Shown one piece after another: positions 31,430-40,572 of a DNA stretch of 64,000 nt (within the stretch, counting starts at the first letter, position 1; each line of letters begins with the position of its first letter). The stretch comes from Exiguobacterium aurantiacum (GTDB taxonomy: Bacteria; Bacillota; Bacilli; Exiguobacteriales; Exiguobacteriaceae). A program made the translations under genes and the position numbers. The notes under the pieces are model-generated. The model saw only the letters and a program-made list of their open reading frames with translations. It searched no databases and was not told the origin of the DNA. Location: the NCBI RefSeq assembly GCF_001766415.1, contig NZ_MKXO01000001.1:806001-870000 (forward strand). The letters are read 5' to 3'.

Positions 31430-32968
31430 TCATAATAATGGTGAAAACATTCGTGCCAAAGATTCAACGAGTTTGATGAAATAAGATCGTTCTGCGAACG
31501 CGCCCAACTCCAACTCATGAGACCCTTCAAAATCTTTGTAGATGTCTTGCTTGAGTTGATGAACCGAGTTCGTGTTGTACAGTAGTGCGTTCACTTCAAA
31601 ATTGAGATGAAAACTGCGGAAGTCCATGTTCGCCGTCCCGATCGTCGCCAGGCCGTCATCGATGACGATGACTTTCGAGTGCATGAATCCTTCCTCGTAC
31701 AAATAAATCTTGACGCCAGAGCTGAGCAACTCCTCATAATAAGATCGGCTCGCATAGAAGACGATTTTATGGTCCGGGAAGCTCGGTAAGACGATGCGGA
31801 CGTCGATCCCCGACAAAGAAGCTGTCTTCAACGCACTCATAATATCCTCGTCAGGAATCAAGTACGGTGACGAGATGTACACCGATTTTTTGGCGGCATT
31901 GATAAGTGCGAAATAAATCGACTTCATCGTCTCGTACGGCTCGTCCGGTCCGCTGGCGACGATTTGGACACCGCCGCTCGCGCTCCGCACCGTCTCGAGC
32001 GGCTCTAGGTAGAACGGCGTGAACAAGCGCTCACCCGTCATATAGTACCAGTCTTGTAGGAAGATCAGCTGCAGTTCCGATACCCCTTCCCCTCTGACGT
32101 AGAGATGCGTGTCACGCCAAAATCCGAACTTCGTATGCTCTCCTAAATACTCGTCCCCGACGTTCAAACCGCCTGTGAACGCTTCGGTCCCGTCGATGAC
32201 GACAATTTTCCGGTGGTTCCGGTAGTTCGTCTTGCTCGAGACGAGCGGTAAGACGACGGGAAAGAACGCCTGGACGTGAACACCAGCTTGTCGCATCTCT
32301 TCGAAAAAAGAACTGCTCGTATGGATCGATCCGACCGCATCGTACAAAAACCGGACCTCGACCCCTGACCGCGCTTTTTCAATCAAAATACGTTGAATTT
32401 CCCGAGAAATACGATCTTCCCGGAAAATGTAATACTCGAGGTGAATGTGACGCGTCGCCCCGTTCAAGGCTGGCAATAGTTTCGAAAACTTTTCTTTTCC
32501 GTTCGTGAGGATTTGTGTATACGTGTTCGACGAGACGGGTAATTGATTCAATGAAGACGTTAAGTGGAGCAACTTCTCGTAATCATCGTGCGGAAACATG
32601 AGCGATGGCGAGAGTGTCATCGCTTTTTGACGATAAGCGAGATACGTTTCTTCATCCAACATCGCCTTCTCATTGAACATGCGTCTCCGCCGATAGTTTT
32701 GACCGAAGACGAAGTATGCGAATAAACCGACAACCGGAAATCCGAGCATGACGATTGCCCAGATGAGCGTTCGTTGCGGATTACGGTTCTCGAGCAAGAT
32801 GACGAGCAGGATGCTAAACGTCGTCAGAAAGACGAGGATCGTGAACAGCCCAATCACTTGCGAGCTCCAGTAATAAGATAATACGGCAATGAGCCCTGCG
32901 AGCAAAAGAAGGGATAATAGTACTTGTATGCGTCGCAACATATTATAAGCTGACCCCGTTTCTGTCAT
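31430..32968 (-). CDS. cls: Cardiolipin synthase
   Basis: Joins two phosphatidylglycerol molecules to cardiolipin in the membrane, 512 residues if started at 32968 or 503 from ATG 32941. Two N-terminal helices (about residues 12-30 and 38-60) and a PLDc_N segment (NPQRTLIWAIVML) precede two canonical HKD motifs, HRKIVVID and HSKVIVID. Neither possible start has a good ribosome binding site, so the 5' end is uncertain. GGGG lies 12 nt before 32941. The gene is 12 bp upstream of coiA and could share its transcript. Confidence 0.9.
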   Translation of the reverse strand: MTETGSAYNMLRRIQVLLSLLLLAGLIAVLSYYWSSQVIGLFTILVFLTTFSILLVILLENRNPQRTLIWAIVMLGFPVVGLFAYFVFGQNYRRRRMFNEKAMLDEETYLAYRQKAMTLSPSLMFPHDDYEKLLHLTSSLNQLPVSSNTYTQILTNGKEKFSKLLPALNGATRHIHLEYYIFREDRISREIQRILIEKARSGVEVRFLYDAVGSIHTSSSFFEEMRQAGVHVQAFFPVVLPLVSSKTNYRNHRKIVVIDGTEAFTGGLNVGDEYLGEHTKFGFWRDTHLYVRGEGVSELQLIFLQDWYYMTGERLFTPFYLEPLETVRSASGGVQIVASGPDEPYETMKSIYFALINAAKKSVYISSPYLIPDEDIMSALKTASLSGIDVRIVLPSFPDHKIVFYASRSYYEELLSSGVKIYLYEEGFMHSKVIVIDDGLATIGTANMDFRSFHLNFEVNALLYNTNSVHQLKQDIYKDFEGSHELELGAFAERSYFIKLVESLARMFSPLL

Positions 32969-33024
32969 GTATTATCATTAATTATACATCGGAACGATAT
33001 CTTTTTGAGGGGAGTGGAGAAAAT

Positions 33025-33750
33025 ATGGGGACTTTTCTAGTGACGGGGGCGACGAGTGGCATCGGTCGTGCGGTCGCCTTACGGTTAACGGAAGAAGGAC
33101 ACGACGTCTTAGGCGTCGGACGTGATGAGACGAGAGGTGCGGCACTCGAACTCGAATCGGATAACACGATCACGTTCCTGAAATGTGATTTATCTCAAGC
33201 TGATGAGGTCGAGGCGCTCATGGATCGCCTCGTGGCCGATCAAGTCGTCCTGCACGGAGTATTCAATAACGCCGCGACGTTCGGTCGTCCCGGTACGCCT
33301 GAACGGTTGCCGGCCTCTGCTTTTGACGAAGTGTTCGAACTGAACGTGTTGGCGACAAACCGCCTCATTCAACGCGCGATTCCGCTCCTCGCGACCGGTT
33401 CAAGCGTGGTCAACAACGCAGCGATCGTCGGACACGTCAAATTCCCGCCGATGCTCGGTCCATACGCCGCTTCGAAAGCGGCCGTCATCGCGTTGACGAA
33501 GACGTTCGCCCATCGGATGAAAGGAAAGATTCGTTTCAACGCCGTCTGTTTCGGACCGGTCGATACGCCGCTCAGCCATAAGCTGTACGGCGGCGAGGCA
33601 AAATTCAAAGACGCGATGAGCCATCATTTCCGTGGGAATGCCGCTTCACCGGAAGAAGTCGCACCGGTCGTCACGTTCTTATTGAGTGATGCGTCGAGCT
33701 ATATTAACGGCCAAGCCATCACCATCGACGGTGGCTACAGCCTGTCTTGA
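33025..33750 (+). CDS. Short-chain dehydrogenase/reductase
   Basis: Classical SDR oxidoreductase, 241 residues, NAD(P)-dependent. The Gly motif TGATSGIG is at residues 7-14, NNAAT follows at about 88-92, and the catalytic Ser and YAASK are present (GPYAASKAAVIALTK). The C-terminal INGQAITIDGGYS is typical. The substrate is unknown. The start follows GAGGGGAGTGGAG. It is divergent from cls and monocistronic. Confidence 0.9.
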   Translation: MGTFLVTGATSGIGRAVALRLTEEGHDVLGVGRDETRGAALELESDNTITFLKCDLSQADEVEALMDRLVADQVVLHGVFNNAATFGRPGTPERLPASAFDEVFELNVLATNRLIQRAIPLLATGSSVVNNAAIVGHVKFPPMLGPYAASKAAVIALTKTFAHRMKGKIRFNAVCFGPVDTPLSHKLYGGEAKFKDAMSHHFRGNAASPEEVAPVVTFLLSDASSYINGQAITIDGGYSLS

Positions 33751-33754
33751 ACGC

Positions 33755-33793
33755 AAAAAGGGGTCGTCTACGAATTAGACGGCCCCCTTTTCA
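33755..33793 (+). terminator. Terminator of the SDR gene
   Basis: AAAAGGGG(T)CGTCTA and TTAGACGG(C)CCCCTTTT form a long imperfect stem with a 4-nt loop. Confidence 0.8.
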
Positions 33794-33815
33794 CTTTTGT
33801 GCGAACAGCTGTATA

Positions 33816-35051
33816 TTATGCCTTGATCTTCCTCGCTTGCATCATCTGGGTCGTCAAGAACGCCTTTTCGCGCGGATGTAAGTCGTCCCAGTTGATCACG
33901 TCTTCAATGTAATCGACGAACTCTTCAAACGTGTCGTGATGCGTTGGATGAGCGCGCAGGCGTCCGATTCGGATCGCCTCGAAAATCGACGCCATCACGA
34001 AAATGTCATGGCTCGCGTACGTCTTGATCGGCGCCAGCGCCTCGAACAACGTCGCTTCCATCGCTTTCCGTTTGATGTGCCAATCACTCTTGCCGTTTGA
34101 GAAGACGAAATCCCCTTCCGGAAGTTCACTCAATTCCCGTAAAATGTCCCCGATATAGTGAATCGCATGAATCGCCGTATTCGGGTCATTAATTCCCGGT
34201 GACACTCCTTTAAGGGCGATCTCACTCAATTTTTCGATGACGAACGCCGGGTCTTGAATCGATGAACGGATCTCGCCGATTTGAAACACGTCTTTGTCGA
34301 GAGCGTCATCCCCTAGCCAATATCCGAGAATATCTCCTTCCGCCACAAAGTCGCCGACCGCGACGACCGATTCGAAACTGATGTCGTGATCTTCTTGTTT
34401 CTCGCTCGAGAACAGTTGAACATAGCCGGTCCGTGAGGCGTACACCGCCTGCCCTGCTTCGAACGTATGGACCGATCGCTTCAGCACGATGCTCACCTTC
34501 CCATCTTCGACCGCTTGCTTCTGTTTTTCGATGACGGATAATGCCTCTCGATGTAAGGACGATAACAGGCGTTCAGCTTGAATCGAGACGCTGATCGTCT
34601 GAATGAACTTGACGAACGCCCAGATCGAACTGACGACCAATACGACGCTGACACCTGAGGCGAGGACGGCGTCCTCTTCTGATGTCCGAATGAGAAATAA
34701 ATTCGTGATCCCGTACACGGTAGTCATGATGAAAATACCGAGCGTATGTTTCGAAGCCGAGTTTGTTAAAAAGTTGTTGATCGTACGGGGCGAGAATTGA
34801 GATGAATACGTCGTCAGCACGACTAAAATCGTCGAAAAACTGAACGTCATCATCGTCATGAGACTCGTGAACGACGACGAAAGGACGGAAGCCGCTGAAT
34901 CCTGATCCAAATAAATGATTTCTGGCAACAGTTCGCGGAAAAAGCTACCGAAGTATTGCGTCAGAAACGTTAATACGATACCACCTGTCCCATACAAAAA
35001 CGGGACGAACCACGTACTGTCTGACAACGTCAATTGTAAACGTTTGAGCAT
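33816..35051 (-). CDS. DUF2254 membrane protein
   Basis: Predicted integral membrane protein of 411 residues with four N-terminal helices (about 15-35, 62-85, 105-125, 130-150) and a large cytoplasmic domain. The signature LKGVSPGINDPNTAIHAIHYI identifies the DUF2254 family, whose function is not known. ATG 35051 follows GAGGTGACTTG. It is transcribed alone, downstream of a terminator, between the SDR gene and mecA. Confidence 0.85.
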   Translation of the reverse strand: MLKRLQLTLSDSTWFVPFLYGTGGIVLTFLTQYFGSFFRELLPEIIYLDQDSAASVLSSSFTSLMTMMTFSFSTILVVLTTYSSQFSPRTINNFLTNSASKHTLGIFIMTTVYGITNLFLIRTSEEDAVLASGVSVVLVVSSIWAFVKFIQTISVSIQAERLLSSLHREALSVIEKQKQAVEDGKVSIVLKRSVHTFEAGQAVYASRTGYVQLFSSEKQEDHDISFESVVAVGDFVAEGDILGYWLGDDALDKDVFQIGEIRSSIQDPAFVIEKLSEIALKGVSPGINDPNTAIHAIHYIGDILRELSELPEGDFVFSNGKSDWHIKRKAMEATLFEALAPIKTYASHDIFVMASIFEAIRIGRLRAHPTHHDTFEEFVDYIEDVINWDDLHPREKAFLTTQMMQARKIKA

Positions 35052-35087
35052 CAAGTCACCTCTTCAATATGTATAGATTAGTAAAAA

Positions 35088-35115
35088 AATCGCCTGTCCG
35101 CTTGAACAGGCGATT
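35088..35115 (-). terminator. Terminator of mecA
   Basis: AATCGCCTGT and ACAGGCGATT around an 8-nt loop, followed by TTTTTTTAC on the minus strand. Confidence 0.85.
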
Positions 35116-35120
35116 CGAGT

Positions 35121-35777
35121 TTAGAAATAGTGACGTACTTTCGAGAACACGTCGCCGTCGAGAATCGGTTTACCGTACTCCTCGAGCATAGCGAGGGTTT
35201 GCGTACTGAACGACAAATATTCGGCTAAAAGACTGAGGACGTTCTCTTCTTCTTCCGGCTCCATCTCGTCCGGGAAGTCGATCCACAAGTAGTAACGGTT
35301 TTCATAATGGAATAACTTGAGGGTGACGTTACTCAACGTATCACCGGCCCGTTTACTCAGAGCGATAATGGCCTCAAAGTCATCCGTATCCATAGCTAAC
35401 GGGGCCCACGCCTCCGGTTCAACTTCGACTTCATCGAGTTCACTCAACTGGTCAAGGACAGACTGTTGATCACGTGCTTCGTCGATTGCGTTGCGCAAGA
35501 GCGAGCCGAGTTCTGCGTCGTCTTCTGTGTCGATCACATTTTTCGCGATCGTGACGGTCACTTCAAGTCCTTTTTCGAACGCTTGTACTTGTATCCATAG
35601 TGGACCATCAAACGAGATATCTTCCCGTTCGTGCGCTTCGTCCATCATCTGCCAGAACAGCTGCTCACCACGTTCTCGGTTGTACCAAATTTCATCCCGG
35701 GCGAATCCGCGTTTCTCGATATCGACATAAGTGATGAAAAACTTGACGGTATTGTCATTGATGCGCTCAATTTTCAC
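35121..35777 (-). CDS. mecA: Adaptor protein MecA
   Basis: Adaptor that delivers proteins such as ComK to ClpCP, 218 residues. It starts at GTG 35777 after GGGAG, giving the family N-terminus MKIERINDNTVKFFITYVDIEKRGFARDEIWYNRERGEQLF. The C-terminal ClpC-binding domain has LFHYENRYYLWIDFP and the acidic linker EVEVEPEAW precedes it. Longer in-frame starts run through the leader and lack binding sites. It lies beside spx, as in B. subtilis. Confidence 0.95.
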   Translation of the reverse strand: MKIERINDNTVKFFITYVDIEKRGFARDEIWYNRERGEQLFWQMMDEAHEREDISFDGPLWIQVQAFEKGLEVTVTIAKNVIDTEDDAELGSLLRNAIDEARDQQSVLDQLSELDEVEVEPEAWAPLAMDTDDFEAIIALSKRAGDTLSNVTLKLFHYENRYYLWIDFPDEMEPEEEENVLSLLAEYLSFSTQTLAMLEEYGKPILDGDVFSKVRHYF

Positions 35778-35924
35778 GATTGTCCACTCCCTTCTGACCT
35801 CACTCCTACTTCTTAAGGAGGAGAGGGGAAATTGTCTTGTTATCATAGTACCCTTTTTTTGACCTGTCAATCTATTGATGATGGGGTGTGTACCACTATT
35901 TTATCGGAAAAACGAGATAATAAA

Positions 35925-35950
35925 AAGCACACTGCTTAGACAGTATGCTT
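35925..35950 (-). terminator. Terminator of spx
   Basis: AAGCACACTG and CAGTATGCTT pair with one mismatch or G-U, and TTTTTATTAT follows on the minus strand. Confidence 0.75.
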
Positions 35951-35952
35951 CC

Positions 35953-36351
35953 TCACTCGTTGACGAGTCGTTGCGCTTCTTGAAGTTGGAACGTACGAAC
36001 TTTGCGAGGCAAGAATCGACGAATCTCATCTTCGTTATATCCGACTTGAAGGCGTTTTTCATCAATCAAAATCGGACGGCGAAGGAGGCCCGGATATTCT
36101 TGAATCAAATCGTACAACTGCTGAAGCGAAAGTGCGTCGACCGATACATCGATTTTCGAGAAAACTTTTGAGCGGGTCGAGATGATCTCATCTGTGCCGT
36201 CTTCTGTCATGCGTAAAATCTGTTTAATCTCATTGAGTGAGAGTGGTTCTGAGAATATGTTTCGTTCTGTAAATGGGATATCATGCTCTTCGAGCCAAGC
36301 CCGTGCTTTTCGGCACGATGTACAGCTCGGAGACGTATAAAGTGTGACCAT
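35953..36351 (-). CDS. spx: Transcriptional regulator Spx
   Basis: ArsC-like regulator of 132 residues that binds the RNA polymerase alpha C-terminal domain and activates thiol-stress genes. The redox switch is Cys10-x-x-Cys13 (SCTSC), and the segment [25 protein letters not shown] is conserved in Spx. The GGGAGGAACG binding site is strong. Its adaptor SpxH is coded 8 kb away on the other strand. A TATAAT lies at about 36426-36431 on the minus strand. Confidence 0.96.
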   Translation of the reverse strand: MVTLYTSPSCTSCRKARAWLEEHDIPFTERNIFSEPLSLNEIKQILRMTEDGTDEIISTRSKVFSKIDVSVDALSLQQLYDLIQEYPGLLRRPILIDEKRLQVGYNEDEIRRFLPRKVRTFQLQEAQRLVNE

Positions 36352-36493
36352 TTTCGTTCCTCCCTGATCAAATGTTCGTCCATTTTTTTAGTGACTCTTC
36401 TTGTATACCCAAAATCTCGTTCACGTAATTATAATAATTCTTATTTATAGAAACTTCAATGATATTCTTTCTCATCGGGGTAAGAAAAGAGGA

Positions 36494-36511
36494 CGCATTC
36501 AGAAGAATGCG
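36494..36511 (-). terminator. Probable terminator of the 45-residue gene
   Basis: CGCATTC and GAATGCG with a 4-nt loop. On the minus strand a T-rich stretch (TCCTCTTTTCTT) follows. Confidence 0.55.
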
Positions 36512-36527
36512 ACCTTGATCGACCGTT

Positions 36528-36665
36528 CTACGAAGCTGGAATCCGAGAAACCGGTTGTGACACCGTTTCTTTCCCTGGCTTCACTTGCAAGTCTTTCAAT
36601 TTCTTCTTGAGCACTTCTTTTAACAGTTTCTTTTTCTGTTGCAGTACTTTGTCACGCTCTTTCAT
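36528..36665 (-). CDS. Small basic protein (45 aa)
   Basis: Not listed by simple length cut-offs, but GGGGGTGAGAGACC gives a strong ribosome binding site before ATG 36665, a TATAAT lies at 36749-36754 on the minus strand and a hairpin follows the stop. The product begins MKERDKVLQQKKKLLKEVLKK, a very Lys-rich amphipathic helix, and ends in a flexible tail. The family is unknown. It somewhat resembles other small basic Bacillus peptides, but no specific link can be made. Confidence 0.55.
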   Translation of the reverse strand: MKERDKVLQQKKKLLKEVLKKKLKDLQVKPGKETVSQPVSRIPAS

Positions 36666-36817
36666 GGTCTCTCACCCCCATGGACGAAAGGAAAAAACCA
36701 ACCATTACTGTATCTGAAAATCTTAAAGTTGCACTAATCTATAGTTAAATTATAGCACATTCTATTGAAAAATGTTGAACAATCTCGTAAAAAATCATGA
36801 TTTCACATGTTCCAAAT
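36666..36817. other. AT-rich divergent promoter region
   Basis: The stretch holds the leader and TATAAT of the 45-residue gene on the minus strand, and upstream sequence of the HD gene on the plus strand. I see no conserved RNA or operator. Confidence 0.4.
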
Positions 36818-36846
36818 TTGCATTTGCTTATCCATTCCCGTATAGT
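36818..36846 (+). promoter_or_regulatory. Promoter of the HD-domain gene
   Basis: TTGCAT and TATAGT with 17 bp between them, 42 bp before the start codon. Confidence 0.6.
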
Positions 36847-36888
36847 TAATAGAAATAATCTTTGAAATCACCAAGGAGGAGAGCACGA

Positions 36889-37419
36889 ATGAGAATCACG
36901 TTAGAAACGATCATGCAGCATCACGTCACCCAGAAATACTTGACACGATCTGGATTAAAACATGCCGTTGACGTCTGTGAACGCGCTCTCGAATTGGCGA
37001 CACGACGAGGGCTCGACACCGATCTAGCAACGAAGGCTGCACTGCTCCACGACATCGGTCATTACGAATGGTACACCGAAGGCAAGTGGAACTACGACTT
37101 GTATCGCCAAAACGATATCCACGCCATCAAAGGCGCGGAACGAGCACATAAACTGTTGATCCGGCTCGGAGAAGATCCGGCTCGGGCCAAGGAAATTTCC
37201 GTCATGATCCTGCTTCATACGGATTCTTACCTTCCGCCTAACCGCATCCAACGGACCCCGCTCCAACAGCTCGTCCATGACGCCGATACGTTCGTCGAAC
37301 AGCCGGGCGGCCTCCACCACTACGAGACGATGGAGATTGAAGACGCGCTCGCTCGCGTCCGTTTAATCGATGCCGTCGTCGAGCGTCTCTCGAACTTGCC
37401 GCGCATCTCAAACGCCTAA
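36889..37419 (+). CDS. HD-domain phosphohydrolase-like protein
   Basis: Soluble metal-dependent hydrolase of 176 residues. Its HD-type metal motif is H...HD...H...D: HAVDVCERA, LLHDIGHYEWY and the late HDADTF. Such proteins cleave nucleotides or cyclic phosphates, but the substrate here is unknown. AAGGAGGAGAG precedes ATG 36889. It is monocistronic with a promoter and terminator. Confidence 0.8.
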   Translation: MRITLETIMQHHVTQKYLTRSGLKHAVDVCERALELATRRGLDTDLATKAALLHDIGHYEWYTEGKWNYDLYRQNDIHAIKGAERAHKLLIRLGEDPARAKEISVMILLHTDSYLPPNRIQRTPLQQLVHDADTFVEQPGGLHHYETMEIEDALARVRLIDAVVERLSNLPRISNA

Positions 37420-37446
37420 CACCGTCCGGGTCTCCCACGGTGTTTT
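37419..37446 (+). terminator. Terminator of the HD-domain gene
   Basis: ACACCGT and ACGGTGT with an 11-nt loop, then TTTCGTTT, overlapping the end of the gene. Confidence 0.7.
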
Positions 37447-37457
37447 CGTTTGAGCAA

Positions 37458-37495
37458 AAAAGCCCCAAAAATCCAATTGGATTTTTGGGGCTTTT
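37458..37495. terminator. Terminator of the opp operon
   Basis: A 38-bp perfect palindrome (AAAAGCCCCAAAAATCCAA and its complement) immediately after oppF. It terminates transcription in both directions. Confidence 0.9.
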
Positions 37496-37499
37496 CGTA

Positions 37500-38450
37500 T
37501 TAGACGAGCTGGGCTTTATACGCCTCATATTCTGCGTCTGTGAGCGAAACATAGTGACCTGGTTCGACTTCGCGAAGCGCAGGGATGCTCGAATCTTCAT
37601 CCGACCGTCCTACAGCACCAAGTGAGCCAGACTCGTAGACGATCCGCTTACGTGTCCGTTCATGTTCTGGATCCGGAAGCGGGATCGCAGACAAGAGCGA
37701 TTTCGTATAAGCGTGAATCGGGTTCTCGTACAGGCGCTCTGCCGGTGCAAGCTCGACGAGGTGACCTTGGTACATAACGCCAATCCGGTCCGAGATATAC
37801 TTGACCATCGACAAATCGTGGGCGATGAACAAGTACGTGAGATCACGATCACGTTGCAACTCTTTCATCAAGTTGACGACTTGAGCTTGGATCGACACGT
37901 CGAGTGCTGAGATCGGCTCATCGGCGATGATGAAGTCCGGTTCAACAGCGAGCGCCCGGGCAATCCCGATCCGCTGACGCTGTCCGCCTGAGAATTCGTG
38001 CGGGTAACGGCTCGCGTGCTCTTTCGTGAGGCCGACCGTCTCGAGAAGGTCGTACACACGGTTCATCCGGTCTTCATTCGTCTTGGCAAGGCCGTGGATA
38101 TCGATGCCTTCAGCGATGATGTCAGCGACCGTCATCCGCGGGTTGAGCGACGCATACGGATCTTGGAAGATCATCTGCATAGCCCGGTTGAATTTCAACT
38201 TCTCAGCCTTATTCTTTTTCCCGTGGACGTTCTCACCTTTGAAAAGAACATCGCCGTCGGTTGCATCGTAAAGGCCGATGATCGTACGACCTGTCGTCGA
38301 TTTACCGCAACCCGACTCTCCAACGAGACCGAGCACTTCACCTTTGTAAATATCGAACGAGATGCCGTCGACCGCTTTGACGACGCGGCCTCGGCCAATT
38401 TTAAAGTGCTGCTTCAGGTCTCGTACTTCTAATAATTTCTCACGTTCCAT
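37500..38450 (-). CDS. oppF: Oligopeptide ABC transporter ATP-binding protein OppF
   Basis: ATPase on the cytoplasmic side of the peptide importer, 316 residues. Walker A GESGCGKST, the signature SGGQRQR, Walker B FIIADEP and the OppF-type C-terminal extension (oligo_HPY) with ENPIHAYTKSLLSAIP are visible. Its ATG shares one base with the oppD stop (TAATG). It is last in oppBCDF. Confidence 0.95.
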   Translation of the reverse strand: MEREKLLEVRDLKQHFKIGRGRVVKAVDGISFDIYKGEVLGLVGESGCGKSTTGRTIIGLYDATDGDVLFKGENVHGKKNKAEKLKFNRAMQMIFQDPYASLNPRMTVADIIAEGIDIHGLAKTNEDRMNRVYDLLETVGLTKEHASRYPHEFSGGQRQRIGIARALAVEPDFIIADEPISALDVSIQAQVVNLMKELQRDRDLTYLFIAHDLSMVKYISDRIGVMYQGHLVELAPAERLYENPIHAYTKSLLSAIPLPDPEHERTRKRIVYESGSLGAVGRSDEDSSIPALREVEPGHYVSLTDAEYEAYKAQLV

Positions 38451-39523
38451 TATTCAGCACCACCTTTCAAAATCGATTTCGCGAACGCGCTGTCAGGACG
38501 ATACTTGAGTGCGAGATCGCGGATCGCTTTCGGCGGCGTCACTTGCGGTGCTTGTGGGTGCAAGAGCCAGCTCGCTGCATAGTGTGTATCGCTAATTTGG
38601 AACATCGGCGGTTCTTTCTCGAAATCAATCTTCATCGCATACGGATTACGCGGTGCGAACGCGTCACCTTTCGGTGGGTCAAGCAAGTTAGGCGGCGTGC
38701 CCGGGATGGCCGGGAGCGCTTCGTTCGGATCATCGGTCGGACGCGGCATCGATCCGAGCAGTCCCCAAGCGTACGGGTGACGCGGCTCATAGAAGATCTC
38801 ATCGACCGTTCCTCTTTCGACGATTTTACCGGCGTACATGACGGCGACACGGTCAGCCATGTTCGCGACGACACCAAGGTCGTGCGTGATGAAGATGATA
38901 GCCGTACCCGTTTTTTGCTGAATATCTTTCAATAATTCTAAAATCTGGGCTTGGATCGTCACGTCGAGTGCCGTCGTCGGCTCATCGGCAATCAACACTT
39001 TCGGGTTACATGCGAGCGCGATCGCGATGACGATCCGTTGACGCATACCACCTGAAAGTTGGTGCGGATATTGTTTAAGACGTGCCTCTGGGTTCGGAAT
39101 CCCGACGAGTGTGAGCAATTCGAGCGTACGCTTCTTCGCATCTTCACCCGTCAATCCTTGGTGTTGCTTCAATCCTTCGGCAATCTGTTTGAAGATTGTC
39201 ATCGTTGGGTTGAGTGACGTCATTGGATCTTGGAAGATCATCGCGATGTCGCGCCCGCGGATTTTCAACATTTCTTTTTCTGACAACTTCGCCAAGTCTT
39301 TTCCTTCGAACAAAATTTCTCCGTTCGTGATCTCACCTGGCGGGTTCGGAATGAGACGCATGATCGCTTTCGATGTGACGGATTTACCAGAACCCGATTC
39401 ACCAACGATTGCGAGCGTCTCGCCTTTTTTCAAATCAAACGATACGTTGCGGACGGCTTGTACCGTTCCGGCATACGTATGGAACGAGACCGCTAAGTCT
39501 CGGACAGATAAAATCGTTTCCAT
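38450..39523 (-). CDS. oppD: Oligopeptide ABC transporter ATP-binding protein OppD
   Basis: Second ATPase of the importer, 357 residues. Walker A GESGSGKSV, signature LSGGMRQR, Walker B VLIADEP and a C-terminal oligo_HPY segment with PRHPYAWGLLGSMPRP are present. The binding site is GGGGGACTC. It lies 23 bp after oppC. Confidence 0.95.
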   Translation of the reverse strand: METILSVRDLAVSFHTYAGTVQAVRNVSFDLKKGETLAIVGESGSGKSVTSKAIMRLIPNPPGEITNGEILFEGKDLAKLSEKEMLKIRGRDIAMIFQDPMTSLNPTMTIFKQIAEGLKQHQGLTGEDAKKRTLELLTLVGIPNPEARLKQYPHQLSGGMRQRIVIAIALACNPKVLIADEPTTALDVTIQAQILELLKDIQQKTGTAIIFITHDLGVVANMADRVAVMYAGKIVERGTVDEIFYEPRHPYAWGLLGSMPRPTDDPNEALPAIPGTPPNLLDPPKGDAFAPRNPYAMKIDFEKEPPMFQISDTHYAASWLLHPQAPQVTPPKAIRDLALKYRPDSAFAKSILKGGAE

Positions 39524-39546
39524 GCACGAGTCCCCCTCTGTTTAAA

Positions 39547-40572
39547 TTATTTACGCATTTTCGGGTCGAACGCATCACGCAAGCCATCGGCGAGCAAGTT
39601 GAAGCTGACCATGAGCAAGACGATGATGATTGACGGGATGACGAGCAAGTACGGGAACGTCCGTAGCTCTTTGTATCCGTCGTTGATCAACGTACCAAGT
39701 GACGCTTGTGGCGGTTGAAGTCCGATCCCGATGAAGCTGAGGAACGCCTCGAAGAAGATGGCAGATGGAATCGTGAACATGAGTGTGATGATGATCGCAC
39801 CGAGCGTGTTCGGGATCAAGTGTTTGAAAATCAAACGGTTACTTGAAGCACCGAGCGTACGGGCAGCCAACACAAACTCTTGGTTTTTCAGTTTCAAAAT
39901 CTGACCGCGGACGAGTCGACTCATCCCGATCCAGCCGGTGATGGCCATCGCCAAGATAATGGTGAAGACACCTGGGTCAAAGATCAAGATGAACAAGATG
40001 ATCAAGATCAAGTTAGGAACGCCAGTCAAAATCTCGACGATCCGTTGCATGATGTTGTCAATGCGGCCACCGAAGTAAGCCGAGACGCCGCCGTAAGCGA
40101 CACCGATGACCGTATCGATGATTGCGGCCATCAAACCGATGAAGAGCGAGATACGAGTCCCTTCCCAAACGCGCGACCAAAGATCACGCCCGAGGTAATC
40201 GGTACCGAACCAGAAGTTCTCTTCGACGTTTTTCTGTTCATAGAAGTTGATGTCACGCCCACCGAGGTTGGCCATGCCGTCAAATCCGGCCCACTCAAGT
40301 CCTGTGACTTTAGGCGGTAGTTTCGCTTGTGAGATATTTTGTTCATAGGCGTCACGGGCTGAAAGCATCGGACCGAACAACGCGAGCAACACTAAAATTA
40401 AAATGATAGACAACGAGAAGATGGCCGCTTTGTTTTTCTTGAGACGAAGCCATGCATCTTGCCAGAAGTTCAAACTTTTCCCGGCAATTCGTTCACCGAG
40501 CTGTTCGTTCATCTCGACACGTTGGAACATGTCTTGGTCGAACTGCTCGAAATCTTTTTTATTTTCAATCAT
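39547..40572 (-). CDS. oppC: Oligopeptide ABC transporter permease OppC
   Basis: Membrane permease, 341 residues with an N-terminal helix near 37-60 and five further helices after a periplasm-like loop. The EAA loop that docks to the ATPase reads EFVLAARTLGASSNRLIFKHLIPN. The start overlaps the oppB stop as TGATG. GGGGGG lies 7 nt before the ATG. Confidence 0.94.
   Translation of the reverse strand: MIENKKDFEQFDQDMFQRVEMNEQLGERIAGKSLNFWQDAWLRLKKNKAAIFSLSIILILVLLALFGPMLSARDAYEQNISQAKLPPKVTGLEWAGFDGMANLGGRDINFYEQKNVEENFWFGTDYLGRDLWSRVWEGTRISLFIGLMAAIIDTVIGVAYGGVSAYFGGRIDNIMQRIVEILTGVPNLILIILFILIFDPGVFTIILAMAITGWIGMSRLVRGQILKLKNQEFVLAARTLGASSNRLIFKHLIPNTLGAIIITLMFTIPSAIFFEAFLSFIGIGLQPPQASLGTLINDGYKELRTFPYLLVIPSIIIVLLMVSFNLLADGLRDAFDPKMRK

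Noticed and set aside
36427-36450. AT-rich inverted repeat resembling a Fur box upstream of spx
   Set aside because: It matches the consensus poorly and fits better as the spx -10 region.
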